Source: Vibrio alfacsensis (GTDB taxonomy: Bacteria > Pseudomonadota > Gammaproteobacteria > Enterobacterales > Vibrionaceae). Taken from it: a DNA stretch of 64,000 nt. Of the stretch, positions 9,835 to 19,878 are shown in pieces (the stretch's first letter is position 1; every line of letters begins with the position of its first letter). Location of the stretch: the NCBI RefSeq assembly GCF_003544875.1, contig NZ_CP032093.1, positions 186,001 to 250,000 of the forward strand. The letters are read 5' to 3'. A program made the position numbers and the translations under genes. The notes under the pieces were generated by a model. It worked only from the letters and a program-made list of their open reading frames with translations, searched no databases and was not told the origin of the DNA.

Positions 9835-12800
9835 ATGCAAGGATGGCTCGTGATTCCCGTTTCTTTAGCGTATTTGGGAATCCTATTTTTTATCGCTTGG
9901 TACGGTGACAAACAAAAGAGATGGTTGGCACGTTGGCGACCGTGGATCTACAGTCTGTCGATTGCAGTGTACTGTACCTCATGGACGTTTTACGGCACAG
10001 TTGGACAAGCGAGCAATAATCCGTGGTCTTTCTTACCGATTTACATCGCCCCCATTCTTGTTTTTACGATTGGTTGGCGGGTATTAGCTCGCCTTATTTT
10101 GATCGCTAAGCGAGAGCATATTACCTCTATCGCAGACTTTATTGCGGCGCGTTATGGTAAATCTCAAGGTATTGCGGTTGCGGTGACGTTAATTGCGGTT
10201 GCAGGCATTTTGCCATATATCGCGTTGCAACTGCGTGGCATTACCATGGGGCTAGAAATTATTGCTCCCGATTTATCCTCTCAGTTAGGCAGTGAAGATT
10301 TCAGTGTTTCTTGGTTTGTTGTTGGCGCACTAGCGATTTTTACCATGCTATTTGGGACACGCCACATTGATAATACTGAGCATCACCGCGGTATGATGAT
10401 GGCGATTGCATTTGAATCGGTTCTCAAGCTGGTGGCCTTTTTGGTTGTCGGTATATTTATTGTTTGGCTTGCAATCGATACGGAAAGCTTCAATCTTGCA
10501 GACATTGCAACTCAGACTTACGAATCGCCAAATATTCCAACCTTACTGATCCACACGATACTGACCATGTTAGCCATTGTCTGTTTGCCACGTCAGTTTC
10601 ACACCATGGTTGTTGAGAATGAGCGAGCTCAGGATTTACATGTCGCGCGTTGGTTGTTTCCACTGTACCTAATTTTAATGGGCATTTTTGTTCTGCCGAT
10701 TGCATGGGTGGGACAAAGCCTGCTCAGTGGTAGCCCTGCAGATACTTACGTGATAAGCGTGCCAATGGCGGTGGGCGCTAACGATATTGCTCTACTCGCA
10801 TTTTTAGGTGGCACGTCTGCTGCGAGTGGCATGGTCATTGTCTCAACGATTGCCTTGGCCATCATGGTGTCGAATGACTTGGTTATGCCACTGATCCTGC
10901 GTCGAATGAAGCTATCTCAACGCAATCATCATCACTTTTCTGAACTATTACTGCGCATTCGTCGTGGCTTAATTCTGTTGTTGCTAGTCGGGGCGTGGGG
11001 CTTTTATCAAGCGCTAGATAGTATTCACTCACTATCCGCGATAGGTTTTCTCTCATTTGCTGCAATCACTCAGTTTGCCCCTCCTTTGATTGGTGGCATG
11101 TATTGGCGACAGGGAAATAAGAAAGGCGTTTATGTTGGGCTATTGGTTGGCTTTACTGTTTGGTTGATAACCTTGATGAGCCAAACTGGCATGTTAGCGG
11201 GTGATGCGACTAATAATTTATTGATTTGGTTGATTACGCCACCTGATTTACTGACGGATCTTGGCATCGCAATCTCTGATTGGGGAATGATTGTGAGTAT
11301 TGCCGCAAATGCCCTCTGTTTTGTGCTGGTTTCGTTAGCGACGCGTCCAAGCTTGAGTGAACGCTTACAATCAGCCTCGTTTGTTGGTACGCCGTTGCCT
11401 GAAAGTGAAAACATCAGTTTGTATCAAAGCCGTGTCACCGTGAGCGAACTGGAAATGCTTGCGTCTCGTTTTGTTGGGCGCACTCGAGTGAAATCGGCAT
11501 TTCAAACATATTGGAATCAACAGCCTGAAGCGTTGCTACCAAACCAACAGGCGCCATCGACCTTAATTAGACATACTGAGCGTGTCCTTGCGGGCGTGTT
11601 TGGCGCGTCCTCTGCAAAGTTAGTACTTACTTCTGCCTTGCAAGGAAGAAACATGCAGCTTGAAGAAGTTGCTACCATCGTCGATGAAGCATCGGAATTG
11701 TATGACTTCAGTCGTGGATTGTTGCAAGGTGCGATTGAGCACATTGGTCAGGGTATCGCTGTTGTTGATAAACAACTTCGGCTAGTGGCATGGAACCAGC
11801 GTTATCTGGAGTTGTTTGTTTTTCCTCCGGGACTCATTCAAGTCGGTCGCCCTATTGCGGATGTGATTCGTCATAATGCCGAGCAAGGTTTGTGTGGACC
11901 CGGAGACCCAGAAGATCATGTTCGTCGACGTGTTTTTCATTTAGAGCAAGGTACGCGTCATACTTCTTCTCGTATTCGGCCGGATGGTCGGGTTATTGAA
12001 GTGCAGGGAAACCCGATGCCTGGTGGCGGTTTTGTGATGAGCTTTACGGATATCACCGTATTCCGAGATGCAGAGCAAGCGCTGAAAGATGCCAATGAGA
12101 CGCTAGAGGAGCGTGTTCGTGTTCGTACTCGCGAGTTAGAGCAATTGAACAAGCAGTTGGTTGTAGCTACACAGCGTTCAGAACATGAATCTCAATCGAA
12201 ATCTCGATTTTTGGCGGCGGTTAGCCATGACTTGATGCAACCGCTTAATGCCGCGCGATTGTTTGCTTCTTCACTATCAGAAGTCGCCAAAGACAATGAA
12301 ACACAAAAACTCTCTACCCATATCGAGAGTGCACTTGGCGCAGCAGAAGATTTAATTGGTGATTTATTGGATATCTCGCGTTTGGAGTCAGGGAAATTAG
12401 ATGTTCATGTTTCTGCCTTTGCTGTGAACGATGTCCTTGCGAATTTGAATGCGGAATTCAGCGCATTGGCAAAACAGCAAGGAATTGATTTTATGATGGT
12501 TCCATCTTCCCTAATGGTGAAATCCGATCCTAAGTTGCTGCGTCGGGTGGTTCAGAACTTCTTAACCAATGCGTTTCGTTATAGTCCAAATGGTAAGGTG
12601 GTATTGGGCGTGCGGCGTGTGCAAGGTCATGTGCGTATCGATGTGTGGGATAACGGTATGGGCATTGAGCAAGAGAAGCAGCAAGAAATCTTTGAAGAGT
12701 TTAGCCGTGGCACACAGGTTCGTTCTGATCAAGGTTTAGGACTTGGCCTTGCCATTTCGAAAGGTATTGCTCAAGTTCTTGGGCATGAAATATCAATGCG

Positions 12801-13266
12801 CTCTTGGTTTGGCCAGGGTAGCGTGTTCTCGATTACTTTAGAGAAAGCAGAAAGAGTACACATACAACCCCGTGTGCCAATAAAGAGCACACAATCAGAT
12901 TTGAGTCATATCCGTGTATTGTGCGTTGATAACGAACCTGAAATTTTGGTGGGTATGGAAAACTTGCTTTCACGCTGGGGGTGCGATATTCGCCTAGCCA
13001 CCGATATTGTTGAAAGTTTAAAAGTGCTTGAAGATGACTGGACGCCAGATGTGATTTTTTCAGACTATCGTCTTGATCATGGTCGAACTGGTTTAGAGGT
13101 GTTGCAGCAATGTCGTTTGCGTTTAGGTAATCGCTTCGAAGGCGTCATTATTAGTGCAGACCGAACTGATGACATGATGGATGGGATCAAAGCAAATGGT
13201 TTTAGTTTCATCGCGAAGCCAGTAAAGCCCCTTAAATTGCGCTCTGTGCTTAATCGAATTGCATAA
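9835..13266 (+). CDS. crbS: Acetate-switch hybrid sensor histidine kinase with SSS-family transporter domain (CrbS)
   Basis: CrbS senses carbon state and, through CrbR, turns on acs in V. cholerae and Pseudomonas. From the ATG at 9835 (aaagga upstream) it is 1,143 residues; the frame extends upstream to 9739 but would translate the terminator hairpin. Domains in order: about 13 membrane segments of a sodium/solute symporter fold (1-520), a linker and a PAS-like region (about 640-745), a coiled coil, HisKA with AVSHDLMQPLN (phosphorylated His near 798), HATPase with NFLTNAFRYS and GLGLGLAIS, and a C-terminal receiver with FSDYRLD (Asp near 1077). All catalytic residues are intact. The symporter-like half may sense or transport; which is not visible. 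Confidence 0.93.
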   Translation: MQGWLVIPVSLAYLGILFFIAWYGDKQKRWLARWRPWIYSLSIAVYCTSWTFYGTVGQASNNPWSFLPIYIAPILVFTIGWRVLARLILIAKREHITSIADFIAARYGKSQGIAVAVTLIAVAGILPYIALQLRGITMGLEIIAPDLSSQLGSEDFSVSWFVVGALAIFTMLFGTRHIDNTEHHRGMMMAIAFESVLKLVAFLVVGIFIVWLAIDTESFNLADIATQTYESPNIPTLLIHTILTMLAIVCLPRQFHTMVVENERAQDLHVARWLFPLYLILMGIFVLPIAWVGQSLLSGSPADTYVISVPMAVGANDIALLAFLGGTSAASGMVIVSTIALAIMVSNDLVMPLILRRMKLSQRNHHHFSELLLRIRRGLILLLLVGAWGFYQALDSIHSLSAIGFLSFAAITQFAPPLIGGMYWRQGNKKGVYVGLLVGFTVWLITLMSQTGMLAGDATNNLLIWLITPPDLLTDLGIAISDWGMIVSIAANALCFVLVSLATRPSLSERLQSASFVGTPLPESENISLYQSRVTVSELEMLASRFVGRTRVKSAFQTYWNQQPEALLPNQQAPSTLIRHTERVLAGVFGASSAKLVLTSALQGRNMQLEEVATIVDEASELYDFSRGLLQGAIEHIGQGIAVVDKQLRLVAWNQRYLELFVFPPGLIQVGRPIADVIRHNAEQGLCGPGDPEDHVRRRVFHLEQGTRHTSSRIRPDGRVIEVQGNPMPGGGFVMSFTDITVFRDAEQALKDANETLEERVRVRTRELEQLNKQLVVATQRSEHESQSKSRFLAAVSHDLMQPLNAARLFASSLSEVAKDNETQKLSTHIESALGAAEDLIGDLLDISRLESGKLDVHVSAFAVNDVLANLNAEFSALAKQQGIDFMMVPSSLMVKSDPKLLRRVVQNFLTNAFRYSPNGKVVLGVRRVQGHVRIDVWDNGMGIEQEKQQEIFEEFSRGTQVRSDQGLGLGLAISKGIAQVLGHEISMRSWFGQGSVFSITLEKAERVHIQPRVPIKSTQSDLSHIRVLCVDNEPEILVGMENLLSRWGCDIRLATDIVESLKVLEDDWTPDVIFSDYRLDHGRTGLEVLQQCRLRLGNRFEGVIISADRTDDMMDGIKANGFSFIAKPVKPLKLRSVLNRIA

Positions 13267-13270
13267 AAAC

Positions 13271-13288
13271 GGCCTCCTTAAGGAGGCC
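13271..13288 (-). terminator. Hairpin between crbS and the convergent small gene
   Basis: A perfect 7-bp stem (ggcctcc/ggaggcc) with a ttaa loop. On the minus strand it is followed by gttttta, so it best serves the leftward gene at 13320-13802. The plus-strand side has a poor T-tract, leaving crbS termination less certain. Confidence 0.7.
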
Positions 13289-13319
13289 TATGCTGGTGGG
13301 ACTTTGCATTGATGGATGA

Positions 13320-13802
13320 TTATTCTGTAAATAACGTTTCGTATTTCACAAATGCCGTTTGTGTCTCGCCATAGTACAGTGTTCCCTCTGACTGAATCGC
13401 CACGCGTAACCAGCTTTCTTCTGTTGCAGGCTTAGGAAGCGTGATGGTCCAATTTTGGCCAGCGTTATCAGCGCGCGTCATCTCAAAAGGCTGGGTATTT
13501 TGTGCTTGGTCATCCACGACAGAAATTTTCACTCCCTCCAGTGGGTAGGCAGCATTGAGTGATAATTCCAAACTGTCTTTCGTGAGCTTTTCTGAGCGAA
13601 ACTTCACTTTGAAGTCACCATTTTCCATATCACACAATCCACTGGTGTAACGACAGTTAGATTTTCCGACTAACTTGTAACTCTCTCCCTCTTTGGCGGC
13701 TTGAGGTTTTTCACTGAGAGCCATGTCCGTGCCGAAATACGCGATCAGAGACAGAATCGGTGCCACTAATAGGGCAATCGTAATATGCTTATTTTTGAAC
13801 AT
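13320..13802 (-). CDS. Conserved hypothetical membrane-anchored protein
   Basis: This gene encodes 160 residues with one N-terminal hydrophobic segment (about residues 8-25, IALLVAPILSLIAYFG). A periplasmic-looking remainder follows, rich in beta-prone sequence, with two cysteines in SNCRYTSGLCDM that could form a disulphide. I do not recognise a named family. It lies between crbS and the symporter genes, convergent with crbS, and is read in the same direction as actP but separated from it by about 210 bases and a terminator. Its place in the acetate locus suggests a related role, but nothing in the protein proves it. Confidence 0.75.
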   Translation of the reverse strand: MFKNKHITIALLVAPILSLIAYFGTDMALSEKPQAAKEGESYKLVGKSNCRYTSGLCDMENGDFKVKFRSEKLTKDSLELSLNAAYPLEGVKISVVDDQAQNTQPFEMTRADNAGQNWTITLPKPATEESWLRVAIQSEGTLYYGETQTAFVKYETLFTE

Positions 13803-13976
13803 CTTGGCTTCCTTGCTACAACGTTATACCTAAGTAACCTCAAACCTCAGCAGGCAGAGATAAAGTTGCTTGGGTATACCGTGTCTAAAATTGGATTGTG
13901 TCGTCTTACCACGGCTTTGTACTCGAATTTACGATCGAGATTGATATGCGATAAGTTAACCTAATTGAGTGAATAA

Positions 13977-13998
13977 AAAAGCCCCAAAAGGGGCTTTT
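13977..13998 (-). terminator. Rho-independent terminator after actP
   Basis: The stem aaaagcccc/ggggctttt is followed on the minus strand by ttttttattc, 18 bases beyond the actP stop codon. Confidence 0.88.
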
Positions 13999-14015
13999 GT
14001 GGTGTGAGTTGAGAT

Positions 14016-15743
14016 TTAGTGGTCTACAGCATCGCCTGCACCAACTGGTACACGAACGTGCTCAACGAGATCTTTCACTTCTTGTGGAGTTTCAGCCGTT
14101 ACTTTCGATACCGCGAATGCCACTACAAAGTTGAATATTGCACCGATAGCACCAAATGCATTTGGCTCGATACCTAGGAACCAGTTTTGTCCCCAGCTCT
14201 GTAGGTATTTCCATTCTGGAATGAATAGGATGCCTTTGTGTTGGAATACGTAGAACAGCGTGATGCTAATACCCGCAACCATACCCGCGATAGCCCCTTC
14301 TTTGTTAATGCCTTTGCTGAAGATACCCATCATTAGTGCCGGGAAGATAGATGAACCTGCGAGACCAAACGCTAATGCTACGGTTCCCGCGGCAAAGCCC
14401 GGTGGATTGAGGCCGAGATAACCAGCAAATGCAATGGCCACCGCCATCGATATTCGGCTTGCGAGTAGTTCTTTCTTCTCGGAAATATTTGGATTGATAA
14501 CCCCTTTAATTAAGTCATGGGATATGGCAGATGAGATTGCCAACAACAGACCTGCTGCGGTAGATAGCGCGGCTGCCAAACCACCAGCTGCGACTAATGC
14601 GATGACCCAATTTGGCAGTTTAGCAATCTCTGGGTTTGCTAATACCATAATATCACGGTCAACTTTTAGTTCGTTAGTTGCAGGGTTTGAAGTGTATTCA
14701 ATCAGACCATCGCCATTTTTATCATCGAAGCCAAGTAGGCCCGTTTTTTCCCAGTTCTTAAACCAGTCAGGGCGCTCATCGTAAGCAAGGTGCTGACCAG
14801 GTGCCGGGTTAACGGTATCCATTAGATTCAAACGAGCCATTGCAGATACGGCTGGCGCGGTTGTGTATAGAATCGCAATAAAGAATAGCGCCCAGCCTGC
14901 AGATGTACGAGCATCACGAACTTTAGGCACGGTAAAGAAGCGAATGATAACGTGTGGAAGGCCCGCGGTACCGATCATAAGAGACATGGTGTAAACGAAC
15001 ATGTTTAGTGTGTCCCCCCTGACGGCGGTTGTATATTCACTAAAGCCAAGTTCGGTGACGACTTGGTCAAGCCGATCGAGAAGGTAGACGTCAGTGCCTT
15101 GAATGGTGCTGCCGAGGCCGATTTGTGGTAGAGGGTTACCTGTTAGTTGCAGAGAGATAAAGATTGCTGGAATAGTGTAAGCTAAAATGAGTACGCAATA
15201 TTGAGCAATCTGCGTGTAGGTGATGCCTTTCATTCCGCCCATTACGGCGTAGATGAATACGATACACATACCGATGCCTAGGCCTGTTGCGTAATCGACT
15301 TCTAGGAAGCGACCAAACGCAACGCCAACCCCTTTCATCTGACCGATTACGTAAGTGACCGAAGCGATGATCAAACACACAACCGCAACGATACGAGCCG
15401 CGTTAGAATAGAAGCGTTCACCGATAAACTCAGGCACAGTAAATTTACCAAACTTACGCAGGTACGGAGCGAGAAGCATAGCTAGCAGAACGTAGCCGCC
15501 AGTCCACCCCATTAGGAAGACACTACCACCGTAACCCATAAAGGCAATCAAACCGGCCATTGAGATAAAAGACGCTGCTGACATCCAATCCGCTGCGGTT
15601 GCCATGCCGTTTGCTACAGGGTTAACACCGCCACCGGCGACATAGAATTCTTTTGTTGAGCCAGCACGAGCCCAAATCGCAATCCCAATGTAAAGGAGGA
15701 AAGTTGAGCCAACCACCAGGTAGGTTATCGTTTTCAAATCCAT
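14016..15743 (-). CDS. actP: Sodium/solute symporter large subunit, ActP-like acetate permease
   Basis: A 575-residue inner-membrane protein of the sodium:solute symporter family with about 13 hydrophobic segments. Family features are AGGGVNPVANGMATAADWMSAASFISMAG near the N-terminus, the conserved TAADWMSAASF segment, and GLAAALSTAAGLLLAISSAISHD. A soluble insert around residues 300-360 (rich in Asp/Asn, DDKNGDGLIEYT, resembling a Ca-binding loop) separates two membrane blocks and is typical of the subgroup paired with a DUF4212 small subunit. It begins 12 bases after that small-subunit gene with a good aaggag site. Acetate as substrate is inferred from homology and from crbS/crbR/acs nearby. 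Confidence 0.9.
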   Translation of the reverse strand: MDLKTITYLVVGSTFLLYIGIAIWARAGSTKEFYVAGGGVNPVANGMATAADWMSAASFISMAGLIAFMGYGGSVFLMGWTGGYVLLAMLLAPYLRKFGKFTVPEFIGERFYSNAARIVAVVCLIIASVTYVIGQMKGVGVAFGRFLEVDYATGLGIGMCIVFIYAVMGGMKGITYTQIAQYCVLILAYTIPAIFISLQLTGNPLPQIGLGSTIQGTDVYLLDRLDQVVTELGFSEYTTAVRGDTLNMFVYTMSLMIGTAGLPHVIIRFFTVPKVRDARTSAGWALFFIAILYTTAPAVSAMARLNLMDTVNPAPGQHLAYDERPDWFKNWEKTGLLGFDDKNGDGLIEYTSNPATNELKVDRDIMVLANPEIAKLPNWVIALVAAGGLAAALSTAAGLLLAISSAISHDLIKGVINPNISEKKELLASRISMAVAIAFAGYLGLNPPGFAAGTVALAFGLAGSSIFPALMMGIFSKGINKEGAIAGMVAGISITLFYVFQHKGILFIPEWKYLQSWGQNWFLGIEPNAFGAIGAIFNFVVAFAVSKVTAETPQEVKDLVEHVRVPVGAGDAVDH

Positions 15744-15755
15744 CTGAGTTACTCC

Positions 15756-16022
15756 TTACTCATCATCTACGCCGAATTCACGGTCAAGTTGGCGCATTCT
15801 CCACGCGTAGTAGAAAATAATGCCTAGGAAAGTGTAGATGGAGCCTTGCTGAGCAAACCAGAAGCCTAGTTTGTATCCACCTAGTTGAAATTGATTAAGT
15901 ACGTCGACAAATAAAATGCCGCAGCCAAAAGATACGACGAACCAGATCACCATCAGGCGAACCATGATTTTCACGTTCTTATCCCAATAGGCTTTGGCTC
16001 TTTCTTCGCTTTCAAATGCCAT
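15756..16022 (-). CDS. DUF4212 small subunit of the sodium/solute symporter
   Basis: An 88-residue membrane protein with two hydrophobic helices (VRLMVIWFVVSFGCGILFVDVL and GSIYTFLGIIFYYAWRM) and charged ends. It matches the putative sodium/solute symporter small-subunit family that is always paired with an ActP-like large subunit. I chose the ATG at 16020-16022 because aaggaga lies 7-8 bases upstream; the frame to 16121 adds 33 unlikely residues. It is the first gene of a two-gene operon with actP. Its promoter must fit in the roughly 110 bases between the start codon and the marC terminator. Confidence 0.88.
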   Translation of the reverse strand: MAFESEERAKAYWDKNVKIMVRLMVIWFVVSFGCGILFVDVLNQFQLGGYKLGFWFAQQGSIYTFLGIIFYYAWRMRQLDREFGVDDE

Positions 16023-16131
16023 TGCCGTCTCCTTACGATCGGTATTGTTGTTAAAAAAATGTTTCACCATGTACCTTAGCAATGTGTTGGCAAGAACTCT
16101 TTTCAACTTTAGTCGGGGCAATGAAAAGCAA

Positions 16132-16154
16132 AAACGCCCATTTTTAGGGCGTTT
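16132..16154 (-). terminator. Rho-independent terminator after the marC-family gene
   Basis: The stem aaacgccc/gggcgttt with a 7-base loop is followed on the minus strand by tttttgctttt. It separates marC from the symporter operon promoter. Confidence 0.85.
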
Positions 16155-16226
16155 AGGGGCGGTTAGAGGTAAAAGTGTGATGTTAATTTGATGTTAAATT
16201 AGCCAAAGGTCTAAGAGTTTTACTGA

Positions 16227-16850
16227 TCAAAGGTAAAAATCTCTGATTCCGAGCAGCAAATTGTTGAGTGCCACCGCTGAGAGGATTAAGCCCATCACAC
16301 GGCTGATGATCGCGGCTCCAACATTGCCGATTACTTTTTGGATGGTATTTGCGCCTAGTAGTAAGAGTAACGTTATCAGTAGCACCACCACCATGACACC
16401 GGCTGTCATGGCTTGATCGACTAGAGAGTTACGGTTGTTGTCGGTTAACATCACTATCGCCATCATTGCTCCCGGAGAGGCGATCGATGGGATCGCTAAT
16501 GGGTACACTGCGAGATCGGCAAGAGCGGATTTATCCAACTCTTTCTGCATTTTCTGTTCTTGTTCTGGTTTTGCTTCACCAAAGATCATGGTGAGTGCGA
16601 ATAGGAGTAGCACTAATCCTCCAGCAGCTTGAAATGCTGGGAGTGGGATTTGCATGGCTTCAAGTAAAAGTTGGCCCGCAACTAGAAAGAAAAGTAATAC
16701 GCCAGTTGAAATCGCAATCGCCTTTAGGGCAACGAGTCGACGCTGTTTGGCACTAAGATGTTGGGTTTGGGAGAGGTACACGGGCACAGAACCGATTGGA
16801 TCGATGACAGCCCATAAGACGACGAATTGAGTGATGAGAATACTTAGCAA
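16227..16850 (-). CDS. MarC-family (YhgN-like) integral membrane protein
   Basis: This gene encodes 207 residues with six hydrophobic segments. It carries the family signature at the first helix (VVLWAVIDPIGSVPVYLSQT) and the IPSIASPGAMMAIVML segment of the fourth. MarC/YhgN/YchE proteins are inner-membrane proteins of uncertain function; some have been proposed as amino acid exporters, and the old multidrug-resistance link is not supported. It lies between crbR and the symporter operon, all leftward, but has its own terminator. Its relation to the acetate genes is unclear. Confidence 0.88.
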   Translation of the reverse strand: MLSILITQFVVLWAVIDPIGSVPVYLSQTQHLSAKQRRLVALKAIAISTGVLLFFLVAGQLLLEAMQIPLPAFQAAGGLVLLLFALTMIFGEAKPEQEQKMQKELDKSALADLAVYPLAIPSIASPGAMMAIVMLTDNNRNSLVDQAMTAGVMVVVLLITLLLLLGANTIQKVIGNVGAAIISRVMGLILSAVALNNLLLGIRDFYL

Positions 16851-17070
16851 AGTATGGCCTCCCAGAGTTAGAGGTTTAACAGAGGGATGAAAAGGCTGCG
16901 TAGTTCAGCCCACACCAATGCTCGTAAATAGTGATTCATGCAAGCTTGTGAAAACGTTCGTTCACAACGCTGTTCGTTTGCGACTTATGAGCACTGACCT
17001 ACGATGGTTGGTACATTATTTTAACGTTTGTTGTTCTTTTTAAGTCATATAAGTGTGAATAATTAATAGG

Positions 17071-17706
17071 TTATTGTTCAGGCTCTATCTGCTGAAGCAA
17101 GATGACGGCTTGGGTTCTATTTTTCACCCCAAGTTTTCGGAAAATGGCGGTCATATGCGCTTTGATGGTTGCCTCTGAGACATTTAGCTCATACGCAATT
17201 TGCTTGTTGAGTAGTCCATCAGAAAGCATGCCCAATACCTTGTACTGCTGTGGTGTTAATGCGGCTATTTTTTCGGCTAAATCATTGCAAGCTGCATTAT
17301 TCGTGATGAGTCCATCTGGGAAGAATGGGTCGCCGCTGAGGACTTGATTGAGCGCGCTTACTAGCTCACGCATGTCGCTTGATTTAGGAATAAAACCGAA
17401 CGCACCATGGCTTTTGACTTGAGTGACTACAGCAGGCTCTTCGCTTGCCGAGACAACCACAATCGGTAAGTCTGGGTATTCTGCACGTAAGTGTATTAAG
17501 CCGGACATGCCATTTGCCCCTGGCATTTTTAGATCCAGCAAAACGAGGTCGGGTTCTTCTTCTTTTTTCAATAAAGCGAGCAGTGCGTCTAAAGAGTCAG
17601 CTTCGAGAAGATTAGCACCACTCACTGCCATGTGTACCGATTGGAATAGGGCATTGCGGAAAAGAGGGTGATCATCAGCGATGATTATGGTGTAGGTCGA
17701 ATCCAT
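17071..17706 (-). CDS. crbR: Acetate-switch response regulator, NarL/LuxR class (CrbR)
   Basis: A 211-residue receiver/helix-turn-helix protein. The receiver domain has the acidic pair IIIADDHPLF, the phosphoacceptor Asp near residue 58 (LVLLDLKMPGANG) and a conserved Lys in GFIPKSS. The C-terminal LuxR-type HTH is LTPQQYKVLGMLSDGL ... NKQIAYELNVSEATIKAHM. I use the ATG at 17704-17706; a GTG four codons upstream (17718) is equally possible because neither has a strong ribosome site. CrbR is the partner of CrbS and activates acs in V. cholerae. Here it lies about 3.8 kb beyond crbS, with the symporter and MarC genes between, so kinase and regulator are not co-transcribed. Confidence 0.9.
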   Translation of the reverse strand: MDSTYTIIIADDHPLFRNALFQSVHMAVSGANLLEADSLDALLALLKKEEEPDLVLLDLKMPGANGMSGLIHLRAEYPDLPIVVVSASEEPAVVTQVKSHGAFGFIPKSSDMRELVSALNQVLSGDPFFPDGLITNNAACNDLAEKIAALTPQQYKVLGMLSDGLLNKQIAYELNVSEATIKAHMTAIFRKLGVKNRTQAVILLQQIEPEQ

Positions 17707-17857
17707 GACGTTAAACACTTTTGACTATTTAGTTAAAGGAATTATTGTCGATCTTTGAGAAGTTGGACAATAAGTATCCGCTAAAAGTCTGAACCAAATC
17801 GACTTTTATTAGCAATTTTGCATATAAACGCATTTTTCTTGAAAATCAGAACAATAA

Positions 17858-17885
17858 AAACGCCAGTGTTTAATCACTGGCGTTT
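17858..17885 (-). terminator. Rho-independent terminator after dsbD
   Basis: An 11-bp stem (aaacgccagtg / cactggcgttt) with a 6-base loop is followed on the minus strand by tttattg, just past the dsbD stop. Confidence 0.88.
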
Positions 17886-17898
17886 GAATGATTCGTGC

Positions 17899-19716
17899 TC
17901 AGAATCGGTTGATGTGCTCTAAGAAAGGAGCGGCTTGCATAAATCCGGTTAAACGAGCGTTTGAAATGTGCTCGCCGTTGGCATCCCAGAACTCAATGGT
18001 TGGTAAGCCTAATACATTCATATGTTTAAGCAGTTCGATATCTTGTATTTGGTTCTTCGTCACATCCGCTTGCAGAAGCACGAAGTCTCGCAGTTTGGCT
18101 TCGACACTCGGATCATGGAAAGTGTACTTTTCGAACTCTTTGCATGCCACGCACCAATCCGCGTAGAAATCGAGCATCACAGGCTTACCAGCTTGTTTTG
18201 CCAAGGCTAATTGTTCTTTAAGTTCAGCTACGTTGGTTACTTGAATAAAACTTACAGTGGTCTGTTGAGCTTGTACGGCTGTGCTATTTCCAAACCAATA
18301 GTTCAGTACGGGTTGTGCTGATGCAAATAAACCCAATACCGCAACAATACTTACGGCACTTTGTTTCCATCCACCAAACGGTAAGTTGTTTTTAAGGTGA
18401 TATAGCCAACTGAAAGCGGCAATACCTAAAGCCGACCATAGAGCGGTGGCCCATACTTCTGGCAAGATGCGCTCTAGTAAGAAAATAGGCGCCGCAAGCA
18501 GAATGAAACCAAACAACGTTTTAACGCGGTCCATCCAACCACCAGCTTTTGGTAGTAGTTTGTTGCCGAATACTGCAACCAGAATCAATGGGATTCCCAT
18601 ACCCATCGCGAGTGCGTACAGGGCAATCCCCCCAGTGAGTAAATCTCCACTTTGTGCCACATAAAGCAAAGCGCCAGAAAGTGGTGCAGTAGTACATGGC
18701 GAGCAAACTAATCCAGAGATTGCGCCCATAGCGAACACGCCAGCGCTGTTGCCACCTTGTTGTTTGTTACTTAAGTTGTTGAGCCAAGTTTGGACGCTAC
18801 TTGGTAGTTGGAGGGTATAAACGCCAAACATAGAAAGCGCAAGCACAACGAACAATACGCTTAAACCAATTAATACGTAAGGGTGTTGCATTGCGGCTTG
18901 GAATTGCATGCCCGCTGATGCCACCACAAGACCAAGTAAGGTGTAAGTCAGCGCCATGCCTTGTACATAAACAAATGATAAGCCTAGCGCACGACGTTGG
19001 CTTAGTTTGCCACTGCCAAGTACGATGCTGGTTAAAATTGGGTACATCGGTAACACACAAGGTGTGAATGCCAAACCCACACCAAGTGCTAGGAACAATA
19101 ATGGCGTCCACCAGTTATCTGCTAAGTTGGCTGCAAGGCTATCTTGCTGTGTTACTGGTGCCGTGGATGATTTTGTCGCTGGTGGCGTCACAGCTGGAGT
19201 TTGAGCTGCCTTAGATGCTGTTGTCGCCGTGTCTGAATCTGAGTTCGATGAAGTAAACGCACGGATAGGAATCACGTGGGTTTCTGGTGGGTAACAGAAG
19301 CCTGCTTTGGCACAGCCTTGGTACTGCACCACCACGCGTGCACCATCTTGCCAATCATGCATTGGTACGTTGACGAAGAGGGGTTGAGTGTAGATATGCA
19401 CATCACCAAAGAATTCATCTTTATGTGGCGTTCCGTCTTCCATCTGCAGTTCGCCTAGCGATACTTTCTCGCCAGTTACCGACAAGCGTTCTTGATACAA
19501 GTAGTAACCATCACGTACCTGCCAATCCAGCATCAGTTTGCCGTCTTGTTGGTAGTAATTGAACGGGAAAGCCTGATCGACAGGCACAAAACTGTCATTG
19601 GCATTGCCAAAAGTATTGTTGGTCGTATTCCCTAACTGATCGTTCCCAAACAAAGCCATTGATGGCGCAGAAAAGGTAATAAACCCCAGGAGGAAGACGG
19701 AGAGTAATGCACGCAT
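17899..19716 (-). CDS. dsbD: Thiol:disulfide interchange protein DsbD
   Basis: DsbD carries reducing electrons from cytoplasmic thioredoxin across the inner membrane to periplasmic DsbC, CcmG and others. From the ATG at 19716 (a TTG lies four codons upstream) it is 605 residues. It has a signal peptide ([18 protein letters not shown]), a periplasmic alpha domain with its cysteine pair in [11 protein letters not shown], then eight membrane helices. The two transmembrane cysteines are in [11 protein letters not shown] and [13 protein letters not shown]-terminal thioredoxin domain has [16 protein letters not shown] (CVAC active site). All six catalytic cysteines are present. In E. coli it also lies next to dcuA-aspA. 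Confidence 0.96.
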   Translation of the reverse strand: MRALLSVFLLGFITFSAPSMALFGNDQLGNTTNNTFGNANDSFVPVDQAFPFNYYQQDGKLMLDWQVRDGYYLYQERLSVTGEKVSLGELQMEDGTPHKDEFFGDVHIYTQPLFVNVPMHDWQDGARVVVQYQGCAKAGFCYPPETHVIPIRAFTSSNSDSDTATTASKAAQTPAVTPPATKSSTAPVTQQDSLAANLADNWWTPLLFLALGVGLAFTPCVLPMYPILTSIVLGSGKLSQRRALGLSFVYVQGMALTYTLLGLVVASAGMQFQAAMQHPYVLIGLSVLFVVLALSMFGVYTLQLPSSVQTWLNNLSNKQQGGNSAGVFAMGAISGLVCSPCTTAPLSGALLYVAQSGDLLTGGIALYALAMGMGIPLILVAVFGNKLLPKAGGWMDRVKTLFGFILLAAPIFLLERILPEVWATALWSALGIAAFSWLYHLKNNLPFGGWKQSAVSIVAVLGLFASAQPVLNYWFGNSTAVQAQQTTVSFIQVTNVAELKEQLALAKQAGKPVMLDFYADWCVACKEFEKYTFHDPSVEAKLRDFVLLQADVTKNQIQDIELLKHMNVLGLPTIEFWDANGEHISNARLTGFMQAAPFLEHINRF

Positions 19717-19842
19717 AAAAAGGTTCAATTCATCTTAGATAATTGTTGTTAGTGTAACTCAATCAGACCTTGAATTAAGCCAATTAGTTTCATGGCATTG
19801 CAGATTTGTTGTACATGATTCAATGCTGCGAAGAATAAAAAA

Positions 19843-19858
19843 GGGAGCCGAAGCTCCC
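19843..19858 (-). terminator. Rho-independent terminator after dcuA
   Basis: On the minus strand this reads gggagc-ttcg-gctccc followed by tttttt: a tight 6-bp stem with a stable ttcg tetraloop, 20 bases past the dcuA stop. Confidence 0.88.
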
Positions 19859-19878
19859 CGAGTAAGACTCTGTTTCTA

